The notes: a model not told the origin generated them from the sequence alone. Numbered from the stretch's first letter, positions 32,801-45,700 are shown. The stretch is DNA of 64,000 nucleotides from Hyperoplus lanceolatus (GCA_026929865.2 CM049407.1:16740501-16804500), one strand, 5' to 3'. Made by a program: numbers and translations.

Positions 32801-33836
32801 CTCAATTAAAGCGTGGCAGAGGACTCTTTTTTTTTAACCACGTTTTTCGCCAATTCATCTCCACTGATTAATTAAAATAAAATAGCAATCTTTTGAATAA
32901 GAAAGTCCTGGGAACATATGACAAAAAAAGGCCAGGGAGGAGGATTTGTAAGCTGGCAGTAGACAACTATGAGGTCACGACTGGGGAAAAAAACAAAAAC
33001 AAAACAGACCTGAGTGCCAGATTACGAGAAGGTTAGATAGTGAGAGTGAAAGAAAGACAGGCGACGAGGTACATAAGTGAGAGAGGGACAGAGAGTGCTA
33101 GTTAGAGGTTAAGCACACACACTTAAACCTGCAGTTAAAGCCTTCACCTTGCCATATTATCCCTGGCCTTAACCCCCCAATGCTCCCGGATTCCAAGAAA
33201 TCCGATTTGCCAACTTTGGGAAGCAGTGTGTGACAGCCAATTACTGGGGAGAGGACTCCCAGTGGAGTCACCTCAGAGCCCAAACATCTGCCTGTCAGAG
33301 AGTGAGGGGGGGTAGATAGACAGCAGAGACAGGGAAGCAGGCAATCCAGAGTGTTCAAGAACGAATCCACATGTTTTGCTCAGCATCTTCTTTAAATGTT
33401 TGTTATAACTCTGAAATTAAATAAAACATTTAATGTTTTTTTTAGTTCTTTCAAGGGCAGAAATTAGTTGAATTTAGTATTGTTAAAAGTTGCAATGACG
33501 CTAACATCCCAGATTGGGGATCAGGCAAAATGTTGTGTTTTTTATTTCATGTTAAGTGAGCACTCCTGCAAACTCCATGGGATGTCTATAGTTTATTCAG
33601 TGTTTTGCCAGAAAAATCAATGTATTTACATTCATGATTATCCAGGAGATAACTGCGGGGCATTGTTGAACAAGAAGCAAACAAAAAACAAACAGCTTGT
33701 ATTCATCTTGTTTAAATGCCAACAGTGTTTGGGATAAGATGCTCAGCAACAGGAACCCCTAAGCATGTGTACAACCTGATCGGCTATTAATTAATATATC
33801 CAACGTCTGATTTGTGTGCAAGAATGCCAAATTAAC
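29890..33836. other. Intergenic sequence, no gene seen
   Basis: About 4 kb without recognisable coding sequence, RNA gene or clear transposon end. Open frames up to 117 codons (30337-30690, minus) have no domain-like content. Short A-rich runs and an ataaataaataaataaa word near 29950 are the only structure noted. Confidence 0.5.
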
Positions 33837-33840
33837 TTAA

Positions 33841-34044
33841 AGGCCTATTTCACCGGTGGGAATATGAATCTCTTTCTGTGATGTCACAGAAAGAGAAATG
33901 TAGGGTTAGACAGTGAGACCATAAAACACTCTTTCTGCCTTTTCTCAGGCTAGGATGAACCAATTTCAATTTTTTTGCACATTTATACTACATAAGATCT
34001 CAGAATCCAATACACCTTCATATTCCCACCGGTAAAATAGGCCT
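33841..34044. mobile_element. 204-bp MITE with TTAA duplication
   Basis: TTAA flanks both sides (33837-33840 and 34045-34048). The 28-bp inverted ends differ by one base (aggcctatttcaccggtggg and on, against aggcctattttaccggtggg). A second hairpin, ctctttctgtgatgtcacag aaagag, lies just inside the left end. TTAA targeting suggests a piggyBac or Kolobok-type helper. Confidence 0.9.
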
Positions 34045-34048
34045 TTAA

Positions 34049-35816
34049 GTACTGATCTTAGAGCTGTTCTTTAAACACACACCTTAGAAGCTGCAGAATG
34101 CATAGAGAGCCTAAACCTGCCCTTTGCAATCAACTTGCAATAAAATGTCTTCTCTTATCTATGCTTTGGGCAATTAAGCAAGCTTTAGCACAAAGTTTTT
34201 GCTTTGGCCTTAAATTGAGTTGAGAAGTCAACCGGATGAACAGCTATGCAAAGTTTCTAACCAGATTAACCCTTGGTGGGTTTGCTGGAAAAGTGGTGGT
34301 GCCGCAGACGATGTCGGAGACAACTACAAGTCACGCTGCCAGTGCCAACACAAAATATTTACATTTCTCAGGATAGTACAGTAATCCTATGCTATATATG
34401 TTGAATAGCCTTGTGCCTATGCTCGATATAAACCAACCGGTAACAGAAACTGTGTTTTCAGAAGAGGGAATTCATAAAACTGAATTAATGCTATTGAAGC
34501 TTCACCCGGCTCTGAAGTCAGGCTGACTAAAGAGAACTGAAGGCAAATCATGGAAATATTTCGGGTTCATGGTCTAATGCTGCTGCTGTTTCGAATCCAA
34601 AATTACAGTGAGTGCCCATGTGCTTCCAAAGCTGGGGGAACCCAAATGATCAATAGCTAGAAAATTCATTTGAATATGGGGCCAATTCAAACTTGAGCTA
34701 AAGTTTAACTTAGAAAATGAGATTGCTTGACCTTCACTGGCCATGCAAAGCAGCATCAGTTTCTCTCACCGTCTCCTTGTCCCCTCCCTTTTCTCTCTTA
34801 TCCCTTTTATGCGGTTGCACTCTCACTTTTTGTTGTACAGAGGACCATCAACAAATGAATAAATAAAATTAAGGAATTGAAAGGTATACTGCAATCTGTT
34901 CAGCCACTGTGCCTTTCCACCTGCAACACATTGTTACAGGAAGATAAGGAGAAAAGGGTGAGAAGAAGAGGTGAAGAAAGTCCCACATTCCTCGCAAAGC
35001 AGTGAAATTGGAGGGGAAATAATATAGAGGCGTGTCAAAATGCAATATCACTCCGTTTACCCTGATGATTAAGCCCTTCCCTGACTCCTGTGCTTCCCAT
35101 GAGAAGCGGAGAATTAAAAGAGGGAGAGCGGTGCATAGTGAAAGAGGAAGATGTGAAAGGAGACGGTGGATGGGGGGAGGACAATGAATATGATGGGGTG
35201 AGGCAGAGAAAGTGAGAGAGCAGCTGGTAATAGGGATATAAAAGAGTGTAATCTCGGACTCAAGCAATAATATTTAGCTATGGATATGTGGAGGGCACAC
35301 CCACGTTTACAGGAGTAGAGTATAGCTCTGACCTGAAGTTTCACCTTTACTGCTGTTCAGTTGAGAATACACACACATGTGTGCCTCCTCTACAATTCAG
35401 GCACACATACATTCATCCTCAAGCCCCTTCACTTTTAATGCTGCTGCAGACTTGTGAACATAGATTGAGGCCTCCACAATATAGTTTTGACGTGCCGCTC
35501 AGCACTCAATGGACATATCTCTGAAATATATCGATAGAGGAGACTTATCGCTACTTGCCTAAAAAATATGCACACATCTCTGTGGTGAGGTAGGGAAAAA
35601 ATTTGGTATTACCCACCAAAGACAGGCCTATCTCCAAAGATGCCTACGTTTGTGTAAGCCCAAGCTACCAACATTTCTCTATCCTCAGTTTATCACCTCC
35701 TTTTTTTGACATGTTGTATTGTGTGACCGATCCTCAGTATACCACCTGTACGCAATTGAAAAGACACACAGAGCCACTGCTCACATGTACGAAGATCTAT
35801 TCACACACACGCGTGT

Positions 35817-35818
<2 letters not shown>
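34049..35818. other. Intergenic sequence, no gene seen
   Basis: No supported feature. Minus-strand frames at 34869-35344 (up to 132 codons) look like chance frames in a purine-rich stretch of the plus strand. Confidence 0.45.

Positions 35819-35877
<59 letters not shown>
35819..35877. repeat. (CA)n microsatellite
   Basis: About 29 CA units. It gives rise to spurious Thr-His frames. Confidence 0.97.
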
Positions 35878-35879
<2 letters not shown>

Positions 35880-37460
35880 CCCTGGCTGCATTAGAAGACA
35901 GTAAAGGTCTTACAGTGGCCTGAGGCACCAGGATTGCTACTTAAAAACTCGCCTGGGGCATCAACCTGACAACAGTATGAACTAAACACACAGACACAGA
36001 AACACACAGACACAGAGTTGCAAGGTGTCTGACTGTCCGTCTCTTTATGTATGTCTCTCCTTCTCCTCTCTCACCTCAAGTAGAAGATCTCTTTGTTCTC
36101 AAGGGAGTAGCCAAACATTTAAAAACTATTCAATATTAAAAAAGTCTATTTAAAGACAAAGTATTTACCAGAATGGATTGTGTGGATCGAATCCCAAAAA
36201 TCTCAGCTTTCCAAAGATGCATTTGCCGGCAGGCCATCTGAGAGGTTAAAAATAGCTACATTGTTAAATTATTCCCCAAAAAATTCTGATTAGTTTTGTA
36301 AGTCTGTTACCTAGTATTGTATTAACTCATGATACATTTTTTTCATTTGGTGTCTTGGCTATTTCTTAAACAAGCAGATGAGAAGTATGTCATATACTGT
36401 GTATACTTTATATACTGTATTTACCTTCAGGTCAAATATCTACATTTTTCACATGCAAGCTGTGCTATTTGTGAGAAATTATATCAGAGGGACTATGTTA
36501 CAAAATGAGCCTGGTGAGTAATGTGGTTGTTTATGATATGTCCATCAAGTCGTAAGACTCTACCAGTACATTTCCCATCAAGCAGCGCACAAGAGTGCAT
36601 ATATTTGCTTGAACTCTGGACTCTTTAGCAGCACTTAATATATGACAGTTGACAGCTGACAGTTGCCGCGATACTTTATCATCCAATCTTTCCTTTTTCT
36701 GTTCCATATTCAGCGACTGTCCTGTAATCCAGCCCACAGCCTGTTCCCCCTGACTTTAGTCTTTGTTGACCTCTGTATGTTTGTCTTTCTCTTGTATGTC
36801 TTTCTAGTTTAGATAGACATCAAACTATTCCATGTGCCTTGACTTTTCAGGTTTCCCTTTTGATATTGCTTTCACAAACAGTATATACAGTATATATATC
36901 TAGCAGACATAATATTTACATTCTTTTTTCACAGACAACAAGACAATTCTGAGCCCATAGGAATCATGTCTACATTTCACTTAAATATTCTTATTGCAAT
37001 TAATCATTACATTTCTATTAGTCACTTACAAATGCCTATGAGTGTTCATAGACTAGCACGCAATCTAGTTGTTATTGCTATAGTTATTCATCTAATTGTG
37101 AGCTACAATTATTTGTCAGAAAATCTGCATGGATGGAAGGTATGTGTTTCCATGGTAACCATACATTGCTTATAACTGTCTCAGAGAAAGCTATATCAGC
37201 AGTATGTCAATATTGTGTGTGTGTGTGTGTGCGTGTGTATGTGTGCGTGTGTGTGTGTGTGTGAGTGTGTATGTGTGTGGTAAAGTCTCTAGTCTAACAG
37301 AGGGCTTTGAGAAGCTTACCTTCTTTGGCCTACAACATTTCAGAATGCTTTGGCTGCATACCTGCTTATTTGACTTCAGCCTCAACAGTGTCAACTTTAA
37401 TTAAAAAAGACAGCACAGTCTTACAGAGAGATACAAAGGGATAGAAAATAATATATCTCC
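35878..37460. other. Intergenic sequence, no gene seen
   Basis: Contains a (TG)n array at 37217-37279 with a few interruptions. No coding or structural RNA feature can be supported. Confidence 0.5.
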
Positions 37461-37866
37461 TTAAAGGTGAAGTAAGCGGTTTATTTATGTTTATATAAGT
37501 GTTAAATCGCTCTTTATTCATACAGTGATCACTTACATAACGTGCGCGTCATAAAGCCGATCTCTCAGTCAGCTGCTCTGCATGTAATCGGCAAATAAAC
37601 TTATTGTAGGATCCCAAATTTTTTATCCAATCACAATAGAGAACGCTACAAACCGACACCCGTCTCACTCATGGTCTCACAGTGCCACTGCACGCCAGAG
37701 CAACAGATGGGTGAATGTGTATGCGTCTACAATGACTGAGCAGGTAAACATCCTTCCCAATGTCTGTTTTGATTTGTGGTGACGTAGGGACGAGCGAGGG
37801 GACTGCTAACTGCAGTAACTGACAGGAAGTTAGCTAAAAGAACCATTCCGCTTACAGCACCTTTGA
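37461..37866. repeat. Dispersed repeat A, copy 2 (inverted)
   Basis: Starts ttaaaggtgaagtaagcggt and ends taagaaccattccgcttac-like sequence (aaagaaccattccgcttaca, then gcaccttt). It is the most complete copy and shows imperfect inverted ends (aaaggtgaagtaagcgg against aaaggtgctgtaagcgg), so it is probably a non-autonomous DNA element. It matches 20101-20400 and 52086-52504 in opposite orientation. Confidence 0.75.
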
Positions 37867-38341
37867 TAAGAGTGACCACCTCATTGTCAAACTAATTTAG
37901 TTCAAAATGAGTAAGTATGTCTCCATCCGCCAGCCTCTTCTGGGGTTAAGTTCTATGAACAACATTAAGCCATATGACAATTCCTGATTGTTTATACCGA
38001 ACCAAATTGTACCAAAAAAAAAAAAAACAGGAAAAAGTCAATGGGAAAAATATCTTGTCCTTATGAAAATATTCCCTAAACCAAAGCAAAATAAAGATTA
38101 AGCTCTGGACTAATGTAAAAATCCTGTACTGTAGGTTCTGAACATACTGAATGATCTAATTTGGAAAGGCATTTTAAGTATTAAGTAGTAGATAGGACAG
38201 GATAGACGGGAAGAATAGACAGGACTATACAGTATATTGAATGTAGATAGAATGGATGATCATTTACTGTATATGCATGTATCAATGTATATACTATATA
38301 TATATTAGATATACAGCATACCGTGTAGTACAGGATTGATG
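37867..38341. other. Intergenic sequence, no gene seen
   Basis: AT-rich spacer with a poly-A run near 38018 and nothing else recognised. Confidence 0.45.
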
Positions 38342-38389
38342 CAAACACTTACTTACTTAAGCCCGTCGCTCCGCGTGGTGCATAGGCCA

Positions 38390-39901
38390 TCAACGACTCT
38401 TCTCCAACCAGCACGGTCCAGGGCTGCCTTCTCTGCCTCCCCCCAGCTGGATCTGTGCCTCTTGAGCTCTGCCGTCTCTGTCTCGTCTCCAGCTGTTCTT
38501 GGGGCGTCCTCTCTTCCGTTTCCCCTGGGGGTTCCAGGCCAGGGCCTGACGTGTGATGGTATGTGCTGGTTTTCTCAGGGTGTGGCCGATCCATTTCCAC
38601 TTTCTTCTCAGGATCTGCTCTGCTACTGGCTCGTGGCTTCCTCTCTGCCACAGCTCTGTGTTGTTGATTTTGTCTGGCCACTTGATTCTAAAGATACGCC
38701 TCAGACAGGTGTTAATGAAAGTCTGGATCTTCTGTAACGTCTTCTTCGTCATTCTCCAAGTCTCTGAGCCATAGAGAAGGAGGCTTTTGACGTTAGAGTT
38801 GAAGATGCGCACTTCAGTTAATGTTGCTATTTCCTTGGAGGCCCAGATGTTCTTCAGGATGGTGAAAGCTACTCTAGCTTTGCCTACCCTGGCCTTGACA
38901 TCGCTGTCTGTGCCCCCCTGTTGGTCTATGGTGCTGCCAAGGTAGGTGAAGGAGTCGACTTCCTGAATGGGTCTGTCATCTATAGTGACAGGGTTGGTGG
39001 TAGGGGTGTTAATCCTCATCAGTTTGGTCTTCTCCTTGTTTATCCTGAGGCCTGTTCCAAGGGATGTTGTTGCCAGTCTTGCAGTCTTGTCTTGCATCTG
39101 ATTGTGGTTGTGGGACAGGGTAGCCAGGTCGTCAGCAAAGTCAAGGTCATCAAGTTGTTTCCAGAGGGTCCACTGGATGCCGTTTTTCTTTCCTGCTGTT
39201 GTGGTCTTCATAATCCAGTCAATGACTAGGAGAAACAGGAACGGTGAGAGTAGACATCCCTGCCTGACTCCGGTCTTGACCTCAAAACTGTCTGAGAGCT
39301 GGCCTGCGTGTAAGACCTTACAAGACATTCCTTGGTAGGTGTTTTGAACCAGGGAAATGATCTTCTCTGGGATGCCATAGTGCCTCATTAGTTTCCATAA
39401 GGTCTCTCTGTCCACACTGTCAAATGCTTTTTCATAGTCGATGAAGTTTATGTATAGGGGGGAGTTCCATTCTATTGACTGCTCTACAATGATGCGTAGG
39501 GTGGCGATCTGGTCTGTACAGGATCGATTACTCCGGAAGTCTGCCTGTTGGTCTCGTAACAAGGGATCAACTGCAGTCTTCATTCTATCTAGTAGAATTC
39601 TGTTCAGGACTTTGCCTGGTGCAGACAGGAGCATGATTCCCCTGTAGTTGTTACAGTTTTTGAGGTCTCCCTTTTTTGGTATCTTTATGATAACTCCCTC
39701 CTTCCAGTCTTCTGGTAGTGTCTCTTCTTCCCAGACTTTGGAGAAGAGGCTGTGGAGCACGTCCGTGGTAGTCTTCAGGTCCGCCTTGATTGCCTCTGCT
39801 GGTATTCCGTCCGGTCCTGCTGCTTTCCCTAGTTTCAGAGTTTTAATAGCTTTCCTAATCTCTGCCTTGCTGGGCTTGTGGCAGCTTATTGGTAGCTCCA
39901 T
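38390..39901 (-). CDS. LINE reverse transcriptase domain, open frame of 503 codons
   Basis: Residues 26-32 KAAGPDG, 86-88 YRG, 153-165 [13 protein letters not shown], 211-219 GVRQGCLLS and 255-258 FADD form the RT motif series of non-LTR retrotransposons, with FADD holding the two catalytic aspartates. After RT comes the usual C-terminal region ([20 protein letters not shown] and then [14 protein letters not shown] with [15 protein letters not shown]). The Met at 39901 is internal; the polyprotein once continued upstream into 39946-40352 in another frame. There is no stop within the RT domain, so decay is limited. By itself it lacks the endonuclease and is not a functional unit. Confidence 0.9.
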   Translation of the reverse strand: MELPISCHKPSKAEIRKAIKTLKLGKAAGPDGIPAEAIKADLKTTTDVLHSLFSKVWEEETLPEDWKEGVIIKIPKKGDLKNCNNYRGIMLLSAPGKVLNRILLDRMKTAVDPLLRDQQADFRSNRSCTDQIATLRIIVEQSIEWNSPLYINFIDYEKAFDSVDRETLWKLMRHYGIPEKIISLVQNTYQGMSCKVLHAGQLSDSFEVKTGVRQGCLLSPFLFLLVIDWIMKTTTAGKKNGIQWTLWKQLDDLDFADDLATLSHNHNQMQDKTARLATTSLGTGLRINKEKTKLMRINTPTTNPVTIDDRPIQEVDSFTYLGSTIDQQGGTDSDVKARVGKARVAFTILKNIWASKEIATLTEVRIFNSNVKSLLLYGSETWRMTKKTLQKIQTFINTCLRRIFRIKWPDKINNTELWQRGSHEPVAEQILRRKWKWIGHTLRKPAHTITRQALAWNPQGKRKRGRPKNSWRRDRDGRAQEAQIQLGGGREGSPGPCWLEKSR

Positions 39902-39945
39902 CTCCGCTGGTGGGATGTCCTGTGGTTCTTCTGGAGCCGGTTGGT

Positions 39946-40352
39946 TCAGTACTTCCCTGAAGTGTTCGGCCCATCTTCTCCTCTGGTCCTGGGTTGTAGT
40001 AAGGGGTTTCCCTCTTTATCTTTCACTGGCTTGTCTGTCTGTTGGAACTTTCCGGCTAACTTCTTGGTGATCATGTAGAGGTCTTTCAGGTTTCCTTGTC
40101 CGGCGGCTGTTTCTGCTTGTTGGGCCAGGTTGTCTATATGGGCCCTTTTGTCCTTCCGAATACTCTTCTTCACCTCCTTGTTGACCTGTGTGTACTCTTT
40201 CTGGGCCCTTCCCTTTGTTGTTCTTGTTTTGCTTGAGTTTAGCTTCTCCTTCTTCTCCTTCCGTTCTTTCAGTCTCTGGAGTGTTTCTACGGAGACCCAG
40301 TCTTTATGTTTTGTTGTCTTCTTCCCACGTATTTCTTCACAGGTGTCCAGGT
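39946..40352 (-). pseudogene. LINE pol linker segment
   Basis: A minus-strand frame rich in Lys, Arg and Gln (KKSIRKDKRAHIDNLAQQAE and then GNLKDLYMITKKLAGKF) is the linker between endonuclease and RT in this LINE group. It is open from the hAT insertion border at 40352 to 39946, where a frame change separates it from the RT frame. Confidence 0.75.
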
Positions 40353-41344
40353 CAGGGCTGTACAGTGCGACAGTTTTGATCGCATTTGCTACTGAAATTG
40401 ATCACGTGCGATGATGAATACAAGTCCATTCGCACTCTTGCGACAGGCTGCTAATGAGTAGAGGCTGTCTTTGAAACACAGAGGAGAGATGCACAACACT
40501 GCTTAGAGTGCTCTACATTAACACTCCAAATGGGGGTAAACGTAGACTTAGGCAAGTAAGTTAATGAGTCCACCCTCCACTTTGGCCGGTGAAAGATAAG
40601 TGTCCTCGGGCTCTGTGCACGTGCAGCGATTCTAGGTATAAAAACTTCACCAACGGTAATTACCGGAAGGAGAGCGGGCACATTACCGCAGTTAAGTTAG
40701 CGCGTGTACAAACAGAACATTTCCTGTGCGCCTTCACATTAAAAGCCTGTAACTAGCCAAACGTGAGTTGACTTTTATTTTGAAGCCGGTAAGAACAGGA
40801 AGTTAGCGCTTTTTTTCTAGCTTGAAAGGCAACTCCTTCAGCTGCAGCGAACAGTCAACAGTAGCCTAGTCTATTTAAACAAAGTTTTAAATAAGCCACT
40901 GAAAAGCTACTCCCAACACATTCACAACAACCTATTTAATACATCCTAAATTGTACCAATATGTATACTTATTTATTTAATAGGCTATGTTTAATGTTTT
41001 AAAGTTTGGTTTTAATTAACAGAAGGACATTATAATAATAATAATTCTGAATCAGCAAAAAATTGCAATTGGCAGGTTAGATTCTTTTGTCTAAATTGCA
41101 ATCAGTGCACCCCTATTAATTTTTCCATAATTATTACTGCACACACTAGGATATAATATTAATTGAGAATCTCAAATGAGACCAAGATAACATGATCAAA
41201 GGTAATTAGAGCGAAATGCAAGGGTTAAGGTTATGCAAGTTTTCGATCATACTTTGTGTGCTACCAAATTTATTTTTGTGCTACTGAATTTTTTTGCTTG
41301 CTAGCACCAGTGCTACCACCTAAAAAAATAAGCGTACAGCCCTG
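40353..41344. mobile_element. hAT DNA transposon inserted in the LINE
   Basis: Perfect 8-bp duplication gtccaggt (40345-40352 and 41345-41352). Ends are cagggctgtac and its exact inverse gtacagccctg. It is 992 bp, with no transposase visible. Removing it and one duplication restores the continuity of the LINE linker, which confirms the order of events. Confidence 0.92.
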
Positions 41345-41352
41345 GTCCAGGT

Positions 41353-42276
41353 ACATCTTCTTTGTCTGTTGCCATTGAGTCTCGGTATTTCCATCTTCGG
41401 ACTGCTCCTGTAGAATCTGGTATCTGTTTCTTAGGCTGATTTGAAATCTGTTCTCTATTTCTTGGCTCCTGAGCAGTCCAACGTTGTATCTTGTTCTTGT
41501 ACTGGTGGTTGTGGTGTGCCTTTTCAGCCGAAGCTTTACGGTCATCAGCAGGAGGTGGTGGTCGGATGCTGCATCGGCCTCTCTTGGTTCGTACATCTTG
41601 GCCTGACCTCCTGAACTTACGGCTGATGCACATGTGGTCAATTTGATTCTCTGTGAAATGGTCTGGAGATCTCCATGTGGCCTTATGGATTCGTTTGTGA
41701 GGGAAGATGCTGCCTCCTATGACCAGCTGGTTAAGGGAGCACAGGTTGGCAAACCGTTCTCCGTTGTCATTCATCTGGCCGAGCCCGTGTGCTCCCATGA
41801 TGTCTTCATAGCCTGTGTTGTCTGATCCGACTTTGGCATTGAAATCCCCTATTAGAATGGTGATGTCTTTTGCTCTGTCCATCCAGCACAGCTTGCAGCT
41901 GGTCATAGAATTCATCTTTCTTGTCCTCCTCGGTATCATTGGTTGGAGCGTAGCATTGAATGATATTTAATTTGATACTGTCCTTCTTGGTTGCAAATTG
42001 AGCTGTGATGATTCTTGAGTTCACTGGTTCCCACCCGATGATAGAGCGCTGTGTCTCTGGAGCCAGCTTCAGGGCCACACCTTCTGTATGGTGGGCACCA
42101 TCTTCAGTGTGTCCGGAGAAGAGCACCATCTCCCCTGAGCTTAATCTCATCTGCCCTGCTTGTAGCCGCCTCGTCTCGCACAGTCCCAGGAGGGCTATAT
42201 TATAGTTCCTCATCTCCTGTGCTACCTGGACTGTCTACCCTGTTTCGTACATGGTTCTGATGTTCCATGTGGCCAT
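41353..42276 (-). pseudogene. LINE AP endonuclease domain, broken
   Basis: Starts MATWNIRTMYETG, where the W-N-I-R motif is the first active-site block of AP-type endonucleases. A stop codon follows after residue 13, then the frame resumes (NYNIALLGLCETR holds the catalytic Glu). A frameshift near 41930-41870 moves to a second frame with ILIGDFNAKVG (the D-x-N block) and NQIDHMCISRKFR (near the C-terminal block). The domain is complete in extent but not translatable in one piece. Confidence 0.85.
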
Positions 42277-42712
42277 TTTGGTGGTGGTCCTGGGGGTCAG
42301 AAGGGGAGTCGGCCTTGCAGTTTCCTTTCGGCTTTGGCTGCACTGCTTCATGAACCTCCTCTGTGGAGGCCCCTTCTCTCCCAGTCCGTGCTGGTTTCGA
42401 ATTGTCGTTGATGCTTCAGTAACTTTCTTTGTTTTATAGGTGGGGTTGTTGGCCCTACGCTAACCCGGGCTACTTCCGGGGGGTGGAGTTGGTTTGTTAG
42501 TCCCCTCTCCCGATCCTAAAGTCCTCCAGGCAATGGATAACAGACTCACACCATATGAGACCAGACCGGATAAGGGTTGAGTACAAGCTGCCTCGGCACA
42601 ACTATCCCAACCAACTCCAGCTACCATGTAAGTGGTGGCCTGAACCACCACTTACTGGCAACGCGAGACAGATGCAAAAGTGACATAATTATATGTACAT
42701 GTTAATAGCAGG

Positions 42713-45700
42713 CAGGGGCGGATCTAGAAAAATATTCATGGGGTGGCAAGAGGGTGGCAGGAGATTTTAAGGGGTGGCAACCTGTGGCGGATGTATATAC
42801 AGTATGCCGATTTAATTAAAGCCATATAAATAAATATGTACTTGGGAAAGCCCCCACATTTAGATATGTTGACTAAATAACATAATACTTAATGTATTGT
42901 AGCACAAGTGAAGCCTTATATTTAAACATAAAAGGTGTCAGACAAAATTTTAAAGATTATTATTACTGAATAATTACTACATTACCTGCCTCACAACAAA
43001 CACCTGCACTAATACACCAGCATGGGGCTCAACATCTAGGCAAATAGGGCTGCAATAAGTTCTTAGTTAACAGTGAGTCTTTGGTATTTGTCTGTGTTAA
43101 TATGAGATACTCCCATCAGATGTCAATCATCAGTCTAACTTGAGTGCAAATATCAAGTTATTCAAATACTCTAGTAATGTACATACAATACAGATAAAAT
43201 CATTCATCAAAATATTGTGTGGCATTTTCCTATATTTGGTCACAAACAAGTGACCTGTTAAACACACTGTAAATAGGAAGAGGTTCAGTAATGTCCAACA
43301 CAGAAATAGGCCTACTGGTTATTATGATAAGCACAACCTAAGACTTTAATTTAAAATAGTGTGATAAGAATTAGGAAGTATATCCTTATACAAAGGCCTA
43401 TAGATAAAATTAAACAAAATAATTAATGAATTTCAAGGGTATAGGTTATGATTAAACCTTGGTTTAGGACACCTTTTAAATGGGGGATCTGGGGGTACCC
43501 CCCCAGATATTTTTGAGAATTCATCACTTCATTTCCTGCATTCTGGTGAATTTGTTTGCATCAAGTTTATGTAAAGTAATTGACAACATTTAGGTTCCCA
43601 GTGACAACAATAGAATAGAATACAATACAGTAATATCATGCATTCTGTATTGCTTTCAAATATTTATTCTCCTCTATTGTTAAAAAAATTGGTTTAGAAA
43701 AAAAGAAGAAGTGATTATTCACATCTATCATTGAGAATGTAGTGGCTGGTTAGGGATGGGAATCGAGAACCGGTTCTTGTTCAGACCCGGTTCCGAGTCA
43801 ACCAATTCCTTGGAATCGTTAACATGCCTGCTTAACGATGCCGCTTATCGGTTCCGCTCGTAGCAAATGCGTCATGACTTCAGACACGTGCTGCTTTGTT
43901 TTGGTTCAGAACGAAGCAAACATAGTTTCCATTTCATCAAATGACTCGTGCACAAGCAGGCGCGCAGACTGCGATCCTGACGGTTGAACGTTTAAACGTC
44001 CGCTGCCTTACTCGGCACCAGAATTGCCCATCACTTGGATTTGAACATACAATGTAGGCTATATGAATTAATGTGTGTGTAAGCCTAGGTGTGGGCAAGT
44101 GAAAGTGGGAGATACATAAAAAGGCGAGAGCAGGATACAAACAGGAAAAAAGGATTTCTTATTCGCTTCCAAAGGCCCGCTGTTTACTCTCGTTCATCAG
44201 CTGTTAAATGCTGCCTTGAAGCACGGCAGTGGGGACGAACGCAAAACAACACACAGCGGGACTCGGCGGTCCGGTGGTAAGGAAACTTTAACAATACGCT
44301 TTATAAAGACAGTAAGACACACTTAAAATAACGCTCTCTGCCCGATACAAAAAGCTCTGCCTTGGATTACTTGAGCGATTGATGTGTATAAAACCATCCG
44401 CTACGTGTCTGATGCAGGGACATTATATAGCCTATATTTATTAGCCTAATAAACAGCGCGGTGAACATAACAGCGTACATTGTAAAGCTGAGATGGAGCG
44501 GTGACTCCTTGTCGTTGGCGTGGTGAAGAATAAGCAAAGTGATACATTCTCTTAAAGCCTTTATGGCGTATTTATTCTCTTCTTGAATAGCCTACATGAC
44601 TGTCTACTGTGCAGTCGTGACAGTTTGACCTGAGGTGTTAACATAGTGACATCATCACGTTGGCCTTTCAGAGTAAGGGCGCAATCATATAATAACACTT
44701 AACATACATTAAAAATCTTGTATCCTTCCTGAGAGGGCAAACATGATAATTGTTCTGCATAAAAAGAGTTGGTATTATCTTTTCAAAAGACTTATTTGTA
44801 TTTTTTCTGTCAGTTGAATTTTGTTTCAATTGCCAATGAGCACTGTTAATATTCCAAAAGGCACAAGCTCTTCCTTGACTGTTTTAAGTATGTGTTTTTA
44901 GTTTGTAGGGCACATAAGGGCATTTGGCCTTAAAGACCAACAAAAAAAATTGTCTGGACCAATTAATGTGAAAATTGACAATTTCCTAATGCTAAAGTAG
45001 CTTGATAATCTTTCAATGCATACACTAGACACTTCTGATCAGATATTAAAGAGAGTTAATACAAACAAACTAATTTGTACATAATCTCTCACCCAATGAG
45101 AATCGATAAGAGAATCGATAAGGAATCGGATCGATAAGCAGAATCGGAACCGGAATCGGAATCGCTAAATTCTTATCAATTCCCATCCCTATGGCTGGTG
45201 GTATTTTACTTGCATGCAATCTTCAAATATTCAAAAATAATAAAGTGCAAAATGAGGTTTTAATCCTCATGTACTTCCTTTAAGCTACTAGTAGTGACTA
45301 AGTGTGCAGTGGACAGAGGGAGGAAGAGATAGCTTTATTTTATAATTTAGCTTTTTGATTTGTGAGCGTGATCCTCGCTGACTTTTAGACTGACTCGCGC
45401 TGTCTGCTCCGTGAGGCTCGAGCCCTTCAGCTGAGCGAACAGCTGTCCAACACCGAGATGAAAAACGAAACTGAAACTTAACTATCCTGTCCTGCCTGGG
45501 CTGACTTAAGGTGGAGCAACCAAATATAAATGAATAAATATTGTACTAAACTGTAACACAAGTAATGAGTTGTGGAATTTGGATCAGTAGCCTACAGTAG
45601 TGCACAATCTTCGCTGATGTGAACGTTATTGTAGTTTTTCCGAAGCATTCACGAGTTCCTAAAGTTATTATTAACCTCTAGTCATTGTCACCACACAGCA

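Larger units (their letters stand above)
38342..42660 (-). mobile_element. RTE-like LINE, near full length, split by a hAT insertion
   Basis: Read on the minus strand: a GC-rich leader, an AP endonuclease (from about 42276), a linker, then a reverse transcriptase to 38390, ending with a short tandem tail (taagtaagtaag, complement of 38348-38358) rather than poly-A. That order, the single pol ORF and the microsatellite tail fit the RTE-type group, though I cannot fix the clade. The copy is disabled by a stop and a frameshift in the endonuclease, a frameshift near 39950 and a 992-bp hAT inserted at 40353. Confidence 0.8.

Noticed and set aside
35603..35923. Thr-His-rich frames across the CA array, and similar ones at 37191-37404 and 50048-50304
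   Set aside because: Simple-sequence artefacts; the flanking codons have no resemblance to a protein.
38336..40414. Plus-strand frames up to 140 codons over the LINE RT, such as 38336-38737 and 39648-40070
   Set aside because: They are antisense shadows of the RT and linker coding sequence.
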